Part shown: positions 36,046 through 49,149 of the stretch, in pieces
Numbering within the stretch: position 1 is the stretch's first letter
Layout of the letters: each line of letters opens with the position of its first letter
Source: Siphonodentalium dalli
Lineage: Eukaryota; Mollusca; Scaphopoda; Gadilida; Siphonodentaliidae
Reading direction: 5' to 3'
Length of the DNA: 64,000 nt
Assembly: GCA_032622095.1 (NCBI GenBank)
Contig: CP136065.1
Span: 246,079,474 to 246,143,473 of the forward strand
The notes under the pieces: generated by a model
What the model was told of the DNA's origin: nothing
What the model saw: the letters and a program-made list of their open reading frames with translations, nothing else
The model's database searches: none
Made by a program: the position numbers and the translations under genes

Positions 36046-36490
36046 TTATTCTGTAACAATATCCAGTACCCCACATTCCAATTGACAAACAGGTGCAATT
36101 GGTTTGTTATAAAACATAGCAAAAGTAGCAGCTGAACTCCAGCCTGCTTTACCCAAAATATCCTTAATTGGAATTTTTAACTGAAAAGCACGAGAAACAG
36201 CAGCGCCTCGCACACTGTGTGCTTTGAAAAACCGAAGTGTCAATGCCCGCTCTAGCAAGCACAGTCCTTATCCAACGAGCGATATTATGCACAGTAACAA
36301 GCTTATGGGGATGAACATAACTCAGAAGCAACTCATTAACATTGGCCATACAGGTTGAACGTAATGTTGCAGTACGGTGAATATATGTATATAGTCAACG
36401 TCCGATAAACACACAAATGAGGATCTGCATCATACTGCACCAGTTCCAAAGTTTTGGCCAATGCACCAGGCCTCGGTATTATCAGCCATG
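36046..36490 (-). pseudogene. Broken tyrosine recombinase (DIRS/Crypton-like)
   Basis: Two overlapping minus-strand frames together show the C-terminal half of a tyrosine recombinase. Upstream (about 36360-36490) is an 'LELVQYDADPHLC' core segment. It is followed by 'VHNIARWIRTVLARAGIDT', the catalytic box H-S-V-R ('AHSVRGAAVSRAF'), 'DILGKAGWSS' and the nucleophile region 'FYNKPI'. A frame change near 36230 and stops in the upstream part break it. Such recombinases are known from DIRS-type retrotransposons and Cryptons. I see no reverse transcriptase nearby, so the element type is open. Confidence 0.8.
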
Positions 36491-36499
36491 TTCAATGAT

Positions 36500-39360
36500 G
36501 ATGAAATCATCGTCAGGAATTATCGTCAGATATGGAACAATTAAGCCTGAACTCAAACCTTTGTTAAGGCTTTGGAGAAAAGCACAAAACCATAACGTAT
36601 CGCGGTCAGTAATATGTCAGAGATACTTGCTAAAACTGATCTGAACATGATACAAGCATGATCAACGTATCCGCCTGCATATACAGGTGGAGAAAAAGAA
36701 CAAACTGATTTTCCTTACTCAAATCCACTCATAGCTTGATACCACTATAGAGAAGAAGGGAATCAATGCACCCCCCCCCCCTTTTCTGGATGAAAATTTT
36801 TCCTACAGCATGTGAGAACCGAGTATAATGTATACTTCGATATCCCCATCCAGAAAAACGAAGGTTACAGTGGTATGTAAAAATGCATATTAAGTAAAGT
36901 AATATGCAACGTTGTATAGGAAATAAGCAATGTACTGAATAGATATAGAATAAGAGCCTTCGCAGAAGGTATACCGGTATAGTCATAACTAAACCCAATC
37001 ATGTAAATGCGTAATTGATTGTGTCAAATCCAGATACTTCAGTGGTGAAATACGCTCATAGACACATTTCTGTATTGTGTCAACATCGCATGACAAGAAT
37101 CAAATTGAAAATATTTTGATTCCGACAAATGTTATAACATCTGAAAAGCCAGTCAAACCCTCAGATCGGCAGTGATAGTTTACATTTTATGTGGGTACAT
37201 GTAATGGGAAACATGAAACTATAGGTAATAGCACATGTACATAAACCCCATGCTAAACAGATTGTGTGCATGGATGAAATTCGCGAACTGTCTGAAGTTT
37301 AAATTAACTGTGAAAACCATAAGCACACATCTCACGATGAACGCAGAATTATCTACGTCAAATACAACCAAACACCAAACTCATTTACGAGATTTGGTAT
37401 TGCCGCAGCCAGAAAGATAATGGGCTGACATTGCCAATGCAAACGTGAGTTTCAACGTCCCAAGTATATATAGACTTAATAAAAGTCCATTATTTAATCA
37501 AGTTCTGTTCCTGAACAACTCGGGTAGATATAAATCTGCCATAGTCATGTCACGAAATAAATAGACATACGACATACTATAAAACTGTTGACATATACAT
37601 TAATGTTAAATTGTTAATATGGACAGTGCCAGTCATTGAATGCAGCGCAGAAAGCATGGCATAAATATATTCATCTGGGCAGGATTCTTAACTGCAGATG
37701 AAACAAAAACTGATGCACAGTGCAAATACCGGTACGTACCGGTAGTGTAGACGGTCGCATGGCCTATGTGATGTCCTATACATGTAATAGATTTTGAAGT
37801 CAACTTAGTACAAACAGAGATTCATGTTGAAGACAAATCAATTGGTAACATTGACTCAGACATATATAATAATGTCAATAACTAACAATAACTAACAACC
37901 AAACAAGATTGTAGATTCGCAAGTTGGGTGACTCTGAAGTACCCAGACCAGGCGAAAAAAGGCCACAAATACTATTAGTAATAGTGGAAACAACTCAGGT
38001 TGCTGAAATTTTTTTAAACCAAACCCCGATAGCATAATGCATCAATACCCGATATTACAGGGTACACACCAACCCACACATTGTCCGTACTCCCTATATA
38101 TAGATAGTAACACTGACATTTATCTTCGATGGTTTGTAACACATGCAACTATCATGCACTATTAAGTTAACAGGTCGGCAAAAATCGTGCCCATGCATAC
38201 ATGTAAGCTAATAAACACTGTACATGTATACTGATTAATTAGTCAGATACAATTAGGTTTTATCTTTAAGATAGATAAGTGATAACCAGCTATGGATTAA
38301 GTTGGTTTGACACTAGTAAGTCATGTGTTCCTACCACCAATATGGAATATCGAACCATTGAGACCAGATGTAAAAGAAGATACATATATCATAGATGCGT
38401 CGTTATTGACGGTATAAACTTGTCTCAGACCAAGCAGGTTAAAGTCATTAGCTTCACTCCCGGTGGGCATATATTTGATGTCAGACAGAACTGTGCCCGA
38501 TATACCACAAGAAAGGTCATAACAAACTAGAAAGAAAACCCCAATGTGGCATATTATTAGTGCGGTACTCGCCCTGTATTAAATTGTTGAAAACTGCGAT
38601 CAGAGTAAGAAATCTTCTCAGATACTAACACATTTTCAGAGCGAATCAGCGCGCGGAGTCTCATGGAATTATATTCGGAGGAAGTCGGAACCACCCGAAT
38701 AACGACGATCGGCTGGCACGCACGACTGGGAGAACAGCCAAAACAAAGGCCGGCATGTCGATAACGAAAGTAGATTCAACAAAAAAGAGAAAAATACAAA
38801 CAAAATAATAGGGGGCCTATCATAGTTTTTGCATTCAAGTTTTCTAAGTAAAATGTCGACAATTATTTGTCAACTAGCAAAGTTTTCACACTCTGTATAT
38901 ATATTTATATATATATGGAATTTTTGCAAATTTAGGAGAGAATGAGTACGTATTCACAGTGTGCAAAAGACGATTGGCACACCTCCGAAATTATCCAGGT
39001 TCACCAATAATAAACAAATCTGGGAATCTGCCTTCTAATCTAACGTCAACATATTTGGCCGAATACAAGGTGAAGTTATCTGCATGCGAATTATTGACTT
39101 CTGTAAATGTAAATTATAAGCAATATTTCAATAATATTTGACATCACAATAGACCAATCGTGCTGAGCTAGATCGATTGGTCTTCCTGACACTGTTGTAA
39201 GAGATTTCTTGAATATTGAAATTTTGTTTGCTTGAAGATTTGTTCAAATTTATGATGAATATACCAGCAAACAATTATACATTGTCTTTCATTAGTTTCA
39301 AAATTGTCTTGCATTAGTTTCAAAATGAATCAGAATAATTTTTTTACAAAAAAATGGTTG
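36500..39360. other. No gene seen
   Basis: AT-rich sequence with short frames lacking domains. 38640-38770 is relatively CpG-rich ('cgaatcagcgcgcggag'), which could mark a promoter or simply a less methylated patch. Nothing else supports a gene. Confidence 0.4.
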
Positions 39361-39363
39361 TAA

Positions 39364-39774
39364 CTTGAAAGAACAATTTAGAGTAGGCCTACTCCCTTTA
39401 TCCAAGATTCATGCTGGCTGTGAAAAACCGATGGGATTATTTTAGCCCGATCGGTATATTTTAGCCCGATCGGGCTATTATTGATTGATCGGTGGTTCAC
39501 CCAGACCTGTAGGATATGCGCACTATAGGATATAGATAAGGCGTTTTATGTATGGGAGGCCTATTTCACTTGAAAGAACAATTTATAGTAGGCCTACTCC
39601 CTTTATCCAAGATTCAGGCTGGCTGTGAAAGACCGATCGGTCTATTTTAGCCCGATCGTTCTATTTTAGCCCGATCGGGCTATTATTGATTGATCGGTGA
39701 TTCACCCAGACCTGTAGGATATACGCGCTATAGCATATAGATACGGCATTTCATGTATGGGATACCCATTTCAC
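39364..39774 (+). repeat. 205-base tandem duplication
   Basis: Two units start 'cttgaaagaacaattta' at 39364 and 39569. Both contain palindromic 'ttttagcccgatcgggct' motifs. They differ at only a few percent of positions. Confidence 0.9.
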
Positions 39775-39894
39775 ATTTATTATTCATTTACGATCAAGCG
39801 CAAATATTTCGCAAAATAACATGTATCATTTGCGCTTCAGTGTAAATCATTTGCGCAAATAAAAATTAATATGCATTGATATCACCCCCCTGAA

Positions 39895-40270
39895 TTAATT
39901 TTAAATGGCACAGACCCACCATACGAGGGAAGCACCCCCCAGTAACCCCAATATCTCTTTTATGACCATGGAAATGGTAGAGATATGTGCAGGATATATC
40001 TCTTTTATAAAATATACTAGATCTCTGGGATGGAGACACAAATTCTTGGGGACAGGGATGCTGATAATATGAAAATTGGGGTTTTCCCCAATTTCAAGTC
40101 AATAAGTACACCATATGAGGGAAGCGAGTCCCCAGTAACCCCGAATTCCATATTTATGGCCATGGAAATGGTATATATCTATGTAGGAGATGTTCCTTTA
40201 ATAAAATATACTAGAGCTCTGGGAGTGAGGCACCAATTCTTGGGACACCAGGGACAGAGATGCTGATATA
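39895..40270 (+). repeat. Diverged ~185-base direct duplication
   Basis: 'ccataygagggaagc', 'ccagtaaccccgaa', 'atggccatggaaatggta' and 'aaaatatactagagctctgg' occur in the same order twice. Confidence 0.7.
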
Positions 40271-40394
40271 TGCATATGGAAATATGTTTTCTTCAATGTT
40301 TCAGTATTATATGGGGCTACTACTATGGGTCCATGATAATATAGTATGAGATGGACTCTATCATTCACAATCAGAGGGAAGTAAGGGAGTGTTA

Positions 40395-41035
40395 GGTATT
40401 TGCGCTTAAGCGCAAATATATTGATAGACATATACTTGCGCTTAAGCGCAAATGATTCATTTTCACATTTTATATTAACTAATTGCATTTAAGCGTAAAT
40501 AATTTACGCTTAAGCATAAATCAGTTACGCTTAATGTAATCATTTACGCTTAAGCATAATTGACTTATGTGTTATCATAATTCATTGGAATTATATTAAG
40601 AGCAATAATTTCATCGGCTGTCTTACCTTATATGTATATTTGTATAATCTGATGTATGTTAACTTACTGGCATTAGTAATGTGGTTGCATCCATTTCAGC
40701 TTGAGTATGTGGAGTTCAATGGGAGTGTATATGAATTACGGTTAAGCGCAACTCATTTACGCTTAAGTGGATTTCATTTACACTTAAGCGTAATTGAAAT
40801 GAATAATGCTTAAGCAAATACATGTACCTATCTCCAACTGGTTTCCTCAGTCTGAATATCCATCTTAGTATGGGATCTGGGTGGAGTCCTCACCTATGTT
40901 TGAGTAATGTTTTATGGCCTGAGTTAATTTGAGTTTAGAGCAAATCACATGGGAGTCTTTTTTACATTTATTATTTATTTGCATACAAATATTTGCGCTT
41001 AAGCATAAAGCAATTGCGCTTACTTGGTGCAAATA
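40395..41035. repeat. Cluster of CTTAAG-centred palindromes
   Basis: At least eight sites of the form '(a/t)ttacgcttaagcgtaaat' or 'tttgcgcttaagcgcaaa' lie in this stretch, several perfect 12-16-base palindromes. A related cluster is at 52565-52815. Between the sites, 'ttggctgcatccatttcagc' type sequence is common to both. Confidence 0.75.
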
Positions 41036-41039
41036 CACA

Positions 41040-43290
41040 ACACTTCTTTACTTCCATCCAATTTTAACTGTCAATGATTGAGTCGATCCATCTTATGGTA
41101 TATTTATTTGGGCCTATATAAACTCAAAAATTGAAGAAAACATAATTCCATATGGATATCTATATCACCATCGCTGTCCCAAACAAACTAGAATAGTGAA
41201 TAGCAGTATGGCACACATGTAGCATTGCACAGGTAATTAAACAGTTTGAAATACACATGTAATACAACTCTTTCTGCACGAGACTGTACCTGCTGTAGAT
41301 CGATCATAAAATCGGTCAACGATCTGCAACGATTACAAATTTCTATAAATAGTAACATTTTCAACTGTTACCGTTGTTCATTGCTCGATCATGACCACTT
41401 TGATTATAATTCTTTCATAACTCGGTCAATGTTCTTCCGTTGGTGATTTCAGGCAATAATTCCTTTTATATCCCTCCCATTCGAATTGACTATACCGCTT
41501 GTTTTTCGTTTTATTAAGCTGATGTTACGCTATTCCAGCAAACGGCCTCCCTCCACAGAAGCTATTTTCTGAGAACGAAAGCCGACTCAATCCCGACCAA
41601 GTCGGAAGTGTTCGGGTGTTTCCGCGACTGCACACGACAACTCGTTGGTGTATTTATTTCGCGTTTACAGTGGAATTATTCGTCCCGATTGAGGGAAAGT
41701 AAATAGTTAGTTACGTGGCCGTATAATTAGTACAAACTGATATCTGGTTGGGGCATTTCGTGTATGGGGGTTATTTTATTCAGTCTTTCCACAGAATAAC
41801 GCAGGGAACTCAATTGTGAGGTTCAATTTACGTTTCACATCACTTTAAACATGTTATACTGGTCAGTGGTCACAACAGACCTGAGTATATAATGCATATG
41901 AAAAATACATTAAATGCAGACTGTTCAAGTATAAGTTGACGCTGTTGAGTTCATTCCAGTAATGAGTTGAGACCGGAACTTGTTTCAAGTTCAAATTGTC
42001 AGGATAAATATGACAGTATATGCTGCATCTAGCAGCATTGTACATAGTGTTATAAGTGTTTGACGATCATGCCATAAAGAGGCAAATATATTTAAACACG
42101 CTAAAACCCCCATCAACAAAACTGCTGCAGGTGAAAATGGTGAAGTGAGGTCAGTGGTACAGAGTGACAGCATGACTGTTGTGCATATGTACATGTAGAT
42201 ATGCATGCATATATATAATGCTGATAATGTCAAATAGTACGAGCATAATGATGTAGATGTCTATATCTACAAAGTCCAGACTTCAAAAAACCTGAACCTC
42301 TCATGAAATGATTTAAAATCATTATGTTATATAAAACATATAACTTTAATGAATGCTAGAAACGTAGTTTTTAATATAGTATAAAAACTAACATGGTCAT
42401 TTGAACAAAATGTGCGACTGTGTACGACACAGCTCCAGTGAGCATACATTTAATTCTTAATAAATTGTTAAACTGGGATTAACAATAACAGTCTCACGAG
42501 TTGTGGGTAAACCAATAAAGCCCACATTGACAACTTATGATGAGTGAAACAACATTGGAAAGAAAACCCATCACGGCTAAGTATTGTAATCTAGTTATCA
42601 ATCACACGAGCTAGTCATGTTACATAGCTTCGACCTATGACCTCTGGGTCTACAGATCTGTACGGAAACTGACGAGGTTTGCCGAATGGCACGGCCCGGT
42701 CACGTGTGGTAAATAACGCTACGAAAACATGTGCGTAATTATGATCCACAGCGGAAACAGAATGAATATTATATCATTCTCATCGTAGCCAGTAACTGTT
42801 GTAGCAACAAATGAAACGTCGTGTAATATAGGCCACAAAAGCCACGCACATTGATTCGTTCAATGTCTTAACAGATTACACGCTTCGATGCATCAACGAT
42901 AGCTCGAGTACCCACATGCAGGAAAGGTCACGAACAAAGGTCAACTGCCCGTTCACATCGTTGACACAAAGTCAGGCCCCGATGAAAAATCGCAGCAAAG
43001 AAATTATTATGCCATATTTCCTGGACCCTTTCCGCAAAACTGAGGGCATGGCCCATACAGCCATGTGAAAAGCGGCTGTCAAGAGCCGACAACAAGTGAC
43101 TCGATTATATTGAGTGCAATTTTTCCCTGTATAAAAATCAGGTCACCAATTGACCTAATTCAGACAATTTTGCAACAGCAATTATGTCGTCAGAATTTAC
43201 CAAGACTTTGTGTCCGCTGACAAAAAGCCAGTGAAAACTCAGGTAAAAGCATTTACACCAAGACAATGGGGAGTGCATTTAAAACACTCC
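41040..43290. other. No gene seen
   Basis: Short frames only. 41560-41700 and 42640-42760 are the least AT-rich patches, and the latter has a CACGTG box. No exon could be supported. Confidence 0.35.
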
Positions 43291-43296
43291 ACGCAT

Positions 43297-43696
43297 TCTG
43301 AACAAAAGGCATCCGCCATTTTGTTTCGAATAAACGGCAAATCTCAAACCAGATTTCCGCTGTCAAAATAACTAGTTTACCAAGACGAAGTCTCAAGGAA
43401 GTTATTTTAATTATGTACTATTCCGTGGTACTAACGTAACCACAATAAATTGTTTGTCGACGAGTTATTCACAACTCGAGACAGTACATAAAGGCTTCTG
43501 AACAAAAGGCATCCGGCATTTTGTTTCAGATAAACGGCAAGTCGATCAAATCTCAACCAGATTGCCGCTATCAAAATAACTAGTTTACCAAGACGAAGTC
43601 TCAATTAAGTTATTTTAATTATGTACTATTCCGTGGTATTAACGTAACCACAAGAAATTGTTTGTCGACGAGTTATTCACAACTCGAGACAGTACA
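43297..43696 (+). repeat. 200-base tandem duplication
   Basis: Units start 'ttctgaacaaaaggcatccg' at 43297 and 43497. They are over 90 percent identical by eye, so the duplication is recent. Confidence 0.92.
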
Positions 43697-43864
43697 GAAA
43701 GAAAGTCCCTAAGACAATTGCAATCGCTATTCTCAGCGAATTGCTATTAATTCGCAGTCCACTAGACAAGGAAGTGGTGCGATCAATAAATGCGGTAACT
43801 AGATAACCGCAAATACAATAAATTTATACGAAGACAAGGAACAAATATATTTCACTATCTTCGC

Positions 43865-43990
43865 GGCTATAAATGAGGACGACGATAAAGAAACGTCCTG
43901 CGCCTTGCGTTACAAAGGCAAAAGTGATTGGCGCCTGCGCACTGGCATATCTCATTTTATACCGGAAGTGATGTTATGACGAAATAGAAT
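43865..43990. promoter_or_regulatory. Promoter-like cluster (CCAAT, NRF1-like, ETS-like)
   Basis: Within 45 bases lie ATTGG (43928), a 'gcgcctgcgcactgg' NRF1-like box and 'ccggaagtg' (an ETS-type box), and 'ctataaat' lies upstream at 43867. This set is typical of housekeeping promoters. It lies between the divergent RNPS1 and EEF2KMT genes, but no exon could be attached to it. Parts recur at 35766-35799 and 35959-36001, so it could equally be transposon-derived. Confidence 0.35.
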
Positions 43991-45188
43991 AAAGAAAAAA
44001 ATTGTCATCAACTTTGAGGACCTGTGCTATGCACCGGTGGTTAGGAGATCGACATCAACCTCCTGATTTGACATCGGATTTTGAATATGTGGACCTGAAA
44101 TGTTAAGCCTGGCAAACATTTTGTATGTTGATGATATCGCAAGGACTGGCATATGTAAATGTTCAGTTCACAAATGATACCAAAAACTTTTGACATCAGA
44201 TTAGACCATAAAATCCATAAAGTTTTGCGAGAATCAAAATAGAGCATTTCTGCAGCAAAACAGCAAATTTGAGAATCACGATTCTTATTCTCGTCATATT
44301 TTAAGCCCTGCAGATCAAGTCATGGACATTCCAGGAACATCATAATTCTGCTGTGTTTGCAAACAGTAGATCACCAATCCGGGCATCAGCGCAGAGAACA
44401 GGCCAGGAACAAACCAAGAACATGTTCTCTGGTCTCATGACCGGGGTGTCAGGACTCGAACACAGAAAACAGAATCCAAAGCCAAGAACATGTTCTTAGT
44501 TTTCTTGGCCAGTTCTCAAATATTTTAACCTGTTTGCAGCATTCAGTCTCGGTAACCTGTCGTTTGTTGACAATCATCAGGGGCTAATCTAGGCCTGTAT
44601 TTGGATCCGTAAAACGGGTTTGGGCGCCCAAACGAAATATGCCTCATAGTTGTAAAACAACATTTCCCAGTCAATCAGGAATTTTTAGATAAAAAGAGAC
44701 TGCCAACTAATTTTAATACGATGGAAATGTTAATGGAACGCTTATACAATGAAAGAAAACATTGCTATTTATCAACAAATGTGATCTACCGAAGGAAAAC
44801 GACCCATTTTAATCATAAAAATTAAGTCAGTCGGTTGTTTCGCGAACGAATCAAAACATATGTCTTCCTCTTCCGGTTTGGGTAAATATTAATTAAAATT
44901 CGGAACGTGCTGTAACGAATCTAATGAAATCCGCACAGATCCGTATTGATCTAAAACAATTTCATTTATCAATCTTACGGTACTTACCAAAACTCCACAT
45001 TGAGTGCTTGCCGTTACGTGTGCAAATAAACCTTTAAAGCGCTTGAAATGTTATTTCCACGATGGTTAAATTTACGATAGCATATCGCGGTACATGATTA
45101 CGCGGTACGTTTTTTAACATAACGTGAAGTTATAATTAAAACTGAGAGATATAAAGTTTAACCAGAAGTTTATTTCCGCGAATATTTA
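43991..45188. other. No gene seen; dispersed-repeat pieces
   Basis: 'ggtttgggcgcccaaac' (44625) belongs to the 33965 repeat family. 'aagaacatgttct' palindromes are at 44417 and 44482. Confidence 0.4.
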
Positions 45189-45189
45189 A

Positions 45190-46830
45190 ACAAGATGCCG
45201 CGACAAAAAAACCAGTGGTGTCAGGGGGGGGGGGAGGGGGGGGGGGGGGTCGGAAAAAATTTCCAGGCACGTATGATGATTTTTATTTTTTCCGGCCTCG
45301 GACCACCCACCCACCCAATTTCTTCCGTTTCCGGTCTTTTTTTCCAGGCAATTTTGGACACCCACCCTTTTTTTTCCGTTTCAGGAAGTTTTTTCAGGTC
45401 AGTTTTGGACACCCACCCCCCTAAATTTGCGAAAATTACCAATTGAGCAACCAAATAGCTGATTATCCTGCATTATCATAATTTATTGCGCGATATTTGA
45501 ATAGAACAGTGCATAATGAGATAACGATACTATTTGAATTTATTATATAAGTGTCATTAATCAAGAAATGTGTCAACATAATCACATTTCAAGGGATATA
45601 TAGACAGAGTGCCAAAGTTTTTATTAACATTCATTTTCATAATATATAGTCACATGATCTAGTCACATAATCACATTTGAGTATTCTACATAATACATGG
45701 TACCGGTACAACAAATTTCAGATTTTTTGATATTTTGATATTTGCTATGTGATATACAGTAATGCCCTAATTAATCGACTCCATAAACACAGCAGAATAA
45801 TAGGTAATTTTTCAGGATTTAGTCGGAAATATGGCTTGTTGTCATTCATCGGAAAGCTCTCGGTGAGAGCTTTCCAATGAATGACAACAAGCCATATTTC
45901 CGACTAAATTGTGAAAAATTACTCATTATTCTGCTGTGGTTATGGAGTCGTTTAATTAGGGCATTACTGTATTGCTGGAATCAAATTGTTTATCAAAACA
46001 TGTGGAAATACAACTGTTCATCCCAGTTCATCCCAGTTTGAAGAATAATGCTAATACCAAACATAACCATGATATAACCGCGCTACTCTTCTTGGGGCAT
46101 CTCAGAAACCAGAACTGAGGAAACATGTTATAGCGTGTAATGGCAGGCTGGTAGCCACTGCCTGAAGTAATAGGCTTCGTAATAATTGGGAATAATATGG
46201 ATGGATAGCCCAATTTCACTTCTTTTTTTGCTCACGATATCAGTGACGATAAAATCTTCGTTACTGTGATTAACATTACAAGCTGATCCACATTAACATG
46301 GAAAACAATGTGAAATTGTTCAAGCTGGCCTGGCTGGCCTTCAATTTATTTGTTAAGATTTTATGTTTTACGTTGTCAAAAGTCTATTTTATTCCATTAT
46401 TTATTATATCTTTATTTCCATGTCACATATGGTCAAGTGTGCTTTCATTTTATTACGTATTTTCAGCTGAGTTCTGCATAGTTATTCTTATTTTGTTGTA
46501 TCAGTAGATGGAATCCTGATTAAATTTTATTTTTCCAATAGCGCAGTTTCTAGTTCTATCAAGTTAAATTTGGATTATTGTTGGCCATTGTGCAACTGAT
46601 CCAACTTCTGATAACCTCTATATGTAGCATAGCATTACAATTAACTATATATGACCCGTTTCTGTTCAAAACACATCAAAATAAGACTCAATAGCAGGAA
46701 TGGAAAAAAAATTTGGCATATGGAAAAAACTGCTTTTTGGACCCAAGAGACACCCACCCACCCCATCATACGTGCCTGGAAAAAAATACCGACCCCCCCC
46801 CCCCTGGTGGTGTAAGAGTTTCTACTCTCA
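45190..46830. repeat. Interval bounded by inverted G/C-run repeats
   Basis: 'tggtgtcagggggg', then 'tttccaggcacgtatgatg' and 'cacccacccaccc' at 45215-45320, recur reverse-complemented at 46730-46815. The palindromic MITE at 45757-45969 lies between. The Gly-rich and Phe-rich frames here are translations of G/C and T runs. Confidence 0.6.
45757..45969. mobile_element. Palindromic TA-flanked MITE, long form
   Basis: 213 bases with ends CAGTAATGCCCTAATTAATC and the reverse complement, and TA on both sides. The centre is a second stem ending in the loop 'gagagctttcc..ggaaagctctc'. Confidence 0.9.
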
Positions 46831-46839
46831 TCCATAATT

Positions 46840-48834
46840 TTAACACAGGGTAGGTAGAATATATATTTTTGTTTCAAGGAAATATACATATTGGTATAAA
46901 AAGGGTGAAACATTCAAAGTGAAACAAATCTTTTAATAAACAAAAGAATATTTCAGCGTGTTGTACAATGATTAAGAGTAGAAACAAACTAAGTTTGGTC
47001 ATGACTTTCAGCTAGCAGATCAATGAGTATGATAGTAGAAAATCACAAACAATTAAAAAATTTGTTGTCTATAATATGACTAAATTTACCAACCTGAATA
47101 GCACAATATAAAGGTTCAGAATGCCACAGATTCACTCTCAGGGCATTGGATTTTTTAAAATTTCATGGGAAGGGGGATGCCCCCTTCCAAACCTACCCCC
47201 ACCTTTGGCCTGCGGCCATCGGGATATGCCTATGGCATATCGTCCTAGGACCGACAGAGTGCCCAAACTTAAAACCTATATTAGTCCCTGATCATGAATG
47301 CAGATTCAATCATTCGAATACACCCAATGTTTCCGACCGGAGCCTGTGAGTTCTCAGTGATCAAACCATCTAGAATATATTCTTAATGTTGAGTCATTGA
47401 TATTCTATGACTAACCAACCTCTAACCATTTAATAGGCAAAACCTATGTGTGGCTCTATAAAAACTATTAAATACCCCAAACGTTAGTCCGAGGGTTCAA
47501 TGGTCCGAGGGTTCAATGGTCTGATGGTTAGTCGAAAGCAGCACAGATGAGAACCCTCAAACTATTTACCATTAGACTATTGAACCCTCAGACTATTGAA
47601 CACTAGGAACTATCAAAGCAGGGACATATTATCCAGGCCGGTTTTGATACCGGTATGGGGGGTTGTTACAGCATTAGTTAACTAACAAATAAATGACAGT
47701 TGAAACTAAAGGGTTGGATATTCTCCAATTCCGAGTTTGCAAGCATTAGAACTCTCATTGGGTTTTTCCCAGGTTGTAGTCGAATGTTTTTGACTCTCAA
47801 TAAATGCGGTGACACGATGCAGACTACGGATTTGCGCAGAGAACTCCTAACAGAGGTGCTGCAAAAATTGAAGGGATATAATTTGAGAACCAGAATTATT
47901 ATATTTAACTGCATGAATTTATACACCGAAATAACGGCAAAATTATTGACAAAATTAACCGATTGTTATTTCCCGGCCATGGCGAGTCATTGCTGACTTA
48001 TCAATATAGACATTTGTACGGACTAACGGTATAACAAGTTGCACAATCAATGTTTATAGACTTCAGGGCACAAAATATATTTAACTTTGCAAGAATCAAA
48101 TGCCGAATCAAGTTAGTCATAAAGCATTGAAAATGGAAAAGTTTCGCGAGAATCATTACGAGAATCGATGTGGTGATTGTCATCGAATCTTAAGGCCTGA
48201 ACATTCTTAAAGTCTCTTTGGGCATTGGAATTGCGCCAATAATTAAACACATACAGTTTGAGTACCGTAATTAGGTCAGCAGTAATAGTCTGAACAATTG
48301 TGTGGTGTATCATGTTCAGCCTTAGGTAACGGGTAAACAGCTCTGACTACCCCAGGAAGATATCAGTCATATCACCCAGTGAGCACTGAATATAGTTTAT
48401 CTCAATTTTCAATTCACGGGGGTTCTAAAATTTGCACGCTCCCTCTTGCTTTATATGGTGGCTGTAAATATAGATACAATGTTGGATTTATTTGAAAGTT
48501 TACAGATCCTGTCCAGTTTCCATTCAATTATGGGCATGTGAAAGTGTAACTGGACATATGTCTAACCCACAATGACGTTTTCTTTGAGACTAGGGCTGCA
48601 ATGATTCATCCAGATTATGATGCATCATGATATGTTTCCTTCGAATCAAATCGTGATTCGTACATTTCGATTCAGTTCCCGTTCCTTATTTATATGAAGA
48701 TTGTTGCAAGATTAAGCTTCCCATTCCTAATTATGAAGTTTCCGCTAAGTCCGAGCATGTTTCTTTCACACTATTTGATTGGCTGAGGAGGATAGACTTC
48801 CTGTGTACTCATCCAATCGAGTGTCATTGACAAA
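46840..48834. other. No supported gene; dispersed repeats
   Basis: 47150-47300 and 47620-47660 belong to the 33246-34990 family. 47485-47600 is an inverted repeat built on 'gagggttcaatggt'. 48350-48600 shares blocks with 19640-19850 ('gggcatgtgaaa', 'taacccacaatgac'). A 98-residue frame (47700-47996, plus) has no recognised domain. Confidence 0.45.
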
Positions 48835-49145
48835 ATCAATGAAAGTGTCAATGACACTGTAGCTCAACTTGGGAAGGAGTTTATTTTTTGCTGAGCAATG
48901 AATAGAATGATTAAGAAGGAAAGCCAAAAGTTACAGTAAAGGTCTTGTATTGTGACTCATTCCATTCGGCATATCAACATTAACATCCATGATAAATTTC
49001 ATGATGATCCGACCAAAGGTACAACTGTAGCTGTTGCCAAAGGTTTTAGTCATGCAAAGAGTAAAATATAAGATGGCTGCCCGCGGCCATGTTTTATGAC
49101 TGAATCGCCCCAAAAAGACATGCAAATTAGGTTCTCTGGGTAACA
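48835..49145 (+). repeat. Fragment of the 23853-type Helitron-like element
   Basis: It begins with the same 'gtgtcaatgacactgtagct' start as 23838-23860, followed by one tandem-core unit ('catgcaaagagtaaaat', 'agatggctgcccgcggccat'). Confidence 0.75.
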
Positions 49146-49149
49146 TCAG

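Noticed and set aside
44986-45030. Candidate RNPS1 first exon ending 'GTTTTG|gtaagt' on the minus strand
   Set aside because: In the frame needed for the 33006-33119 exon there is a stop and no ATG. It could only be a non-coding exon, which I cannot show.
45195-45454. Gly-rich and Phe-rich frames on both strands
   Set aside because: They come from G and T homopolymer runs inside an inverted repeat.
47700-47996. 98-residue plus-strand frame
   Set aside because: No domain, and the surroundings are dispersed repeat sequence.
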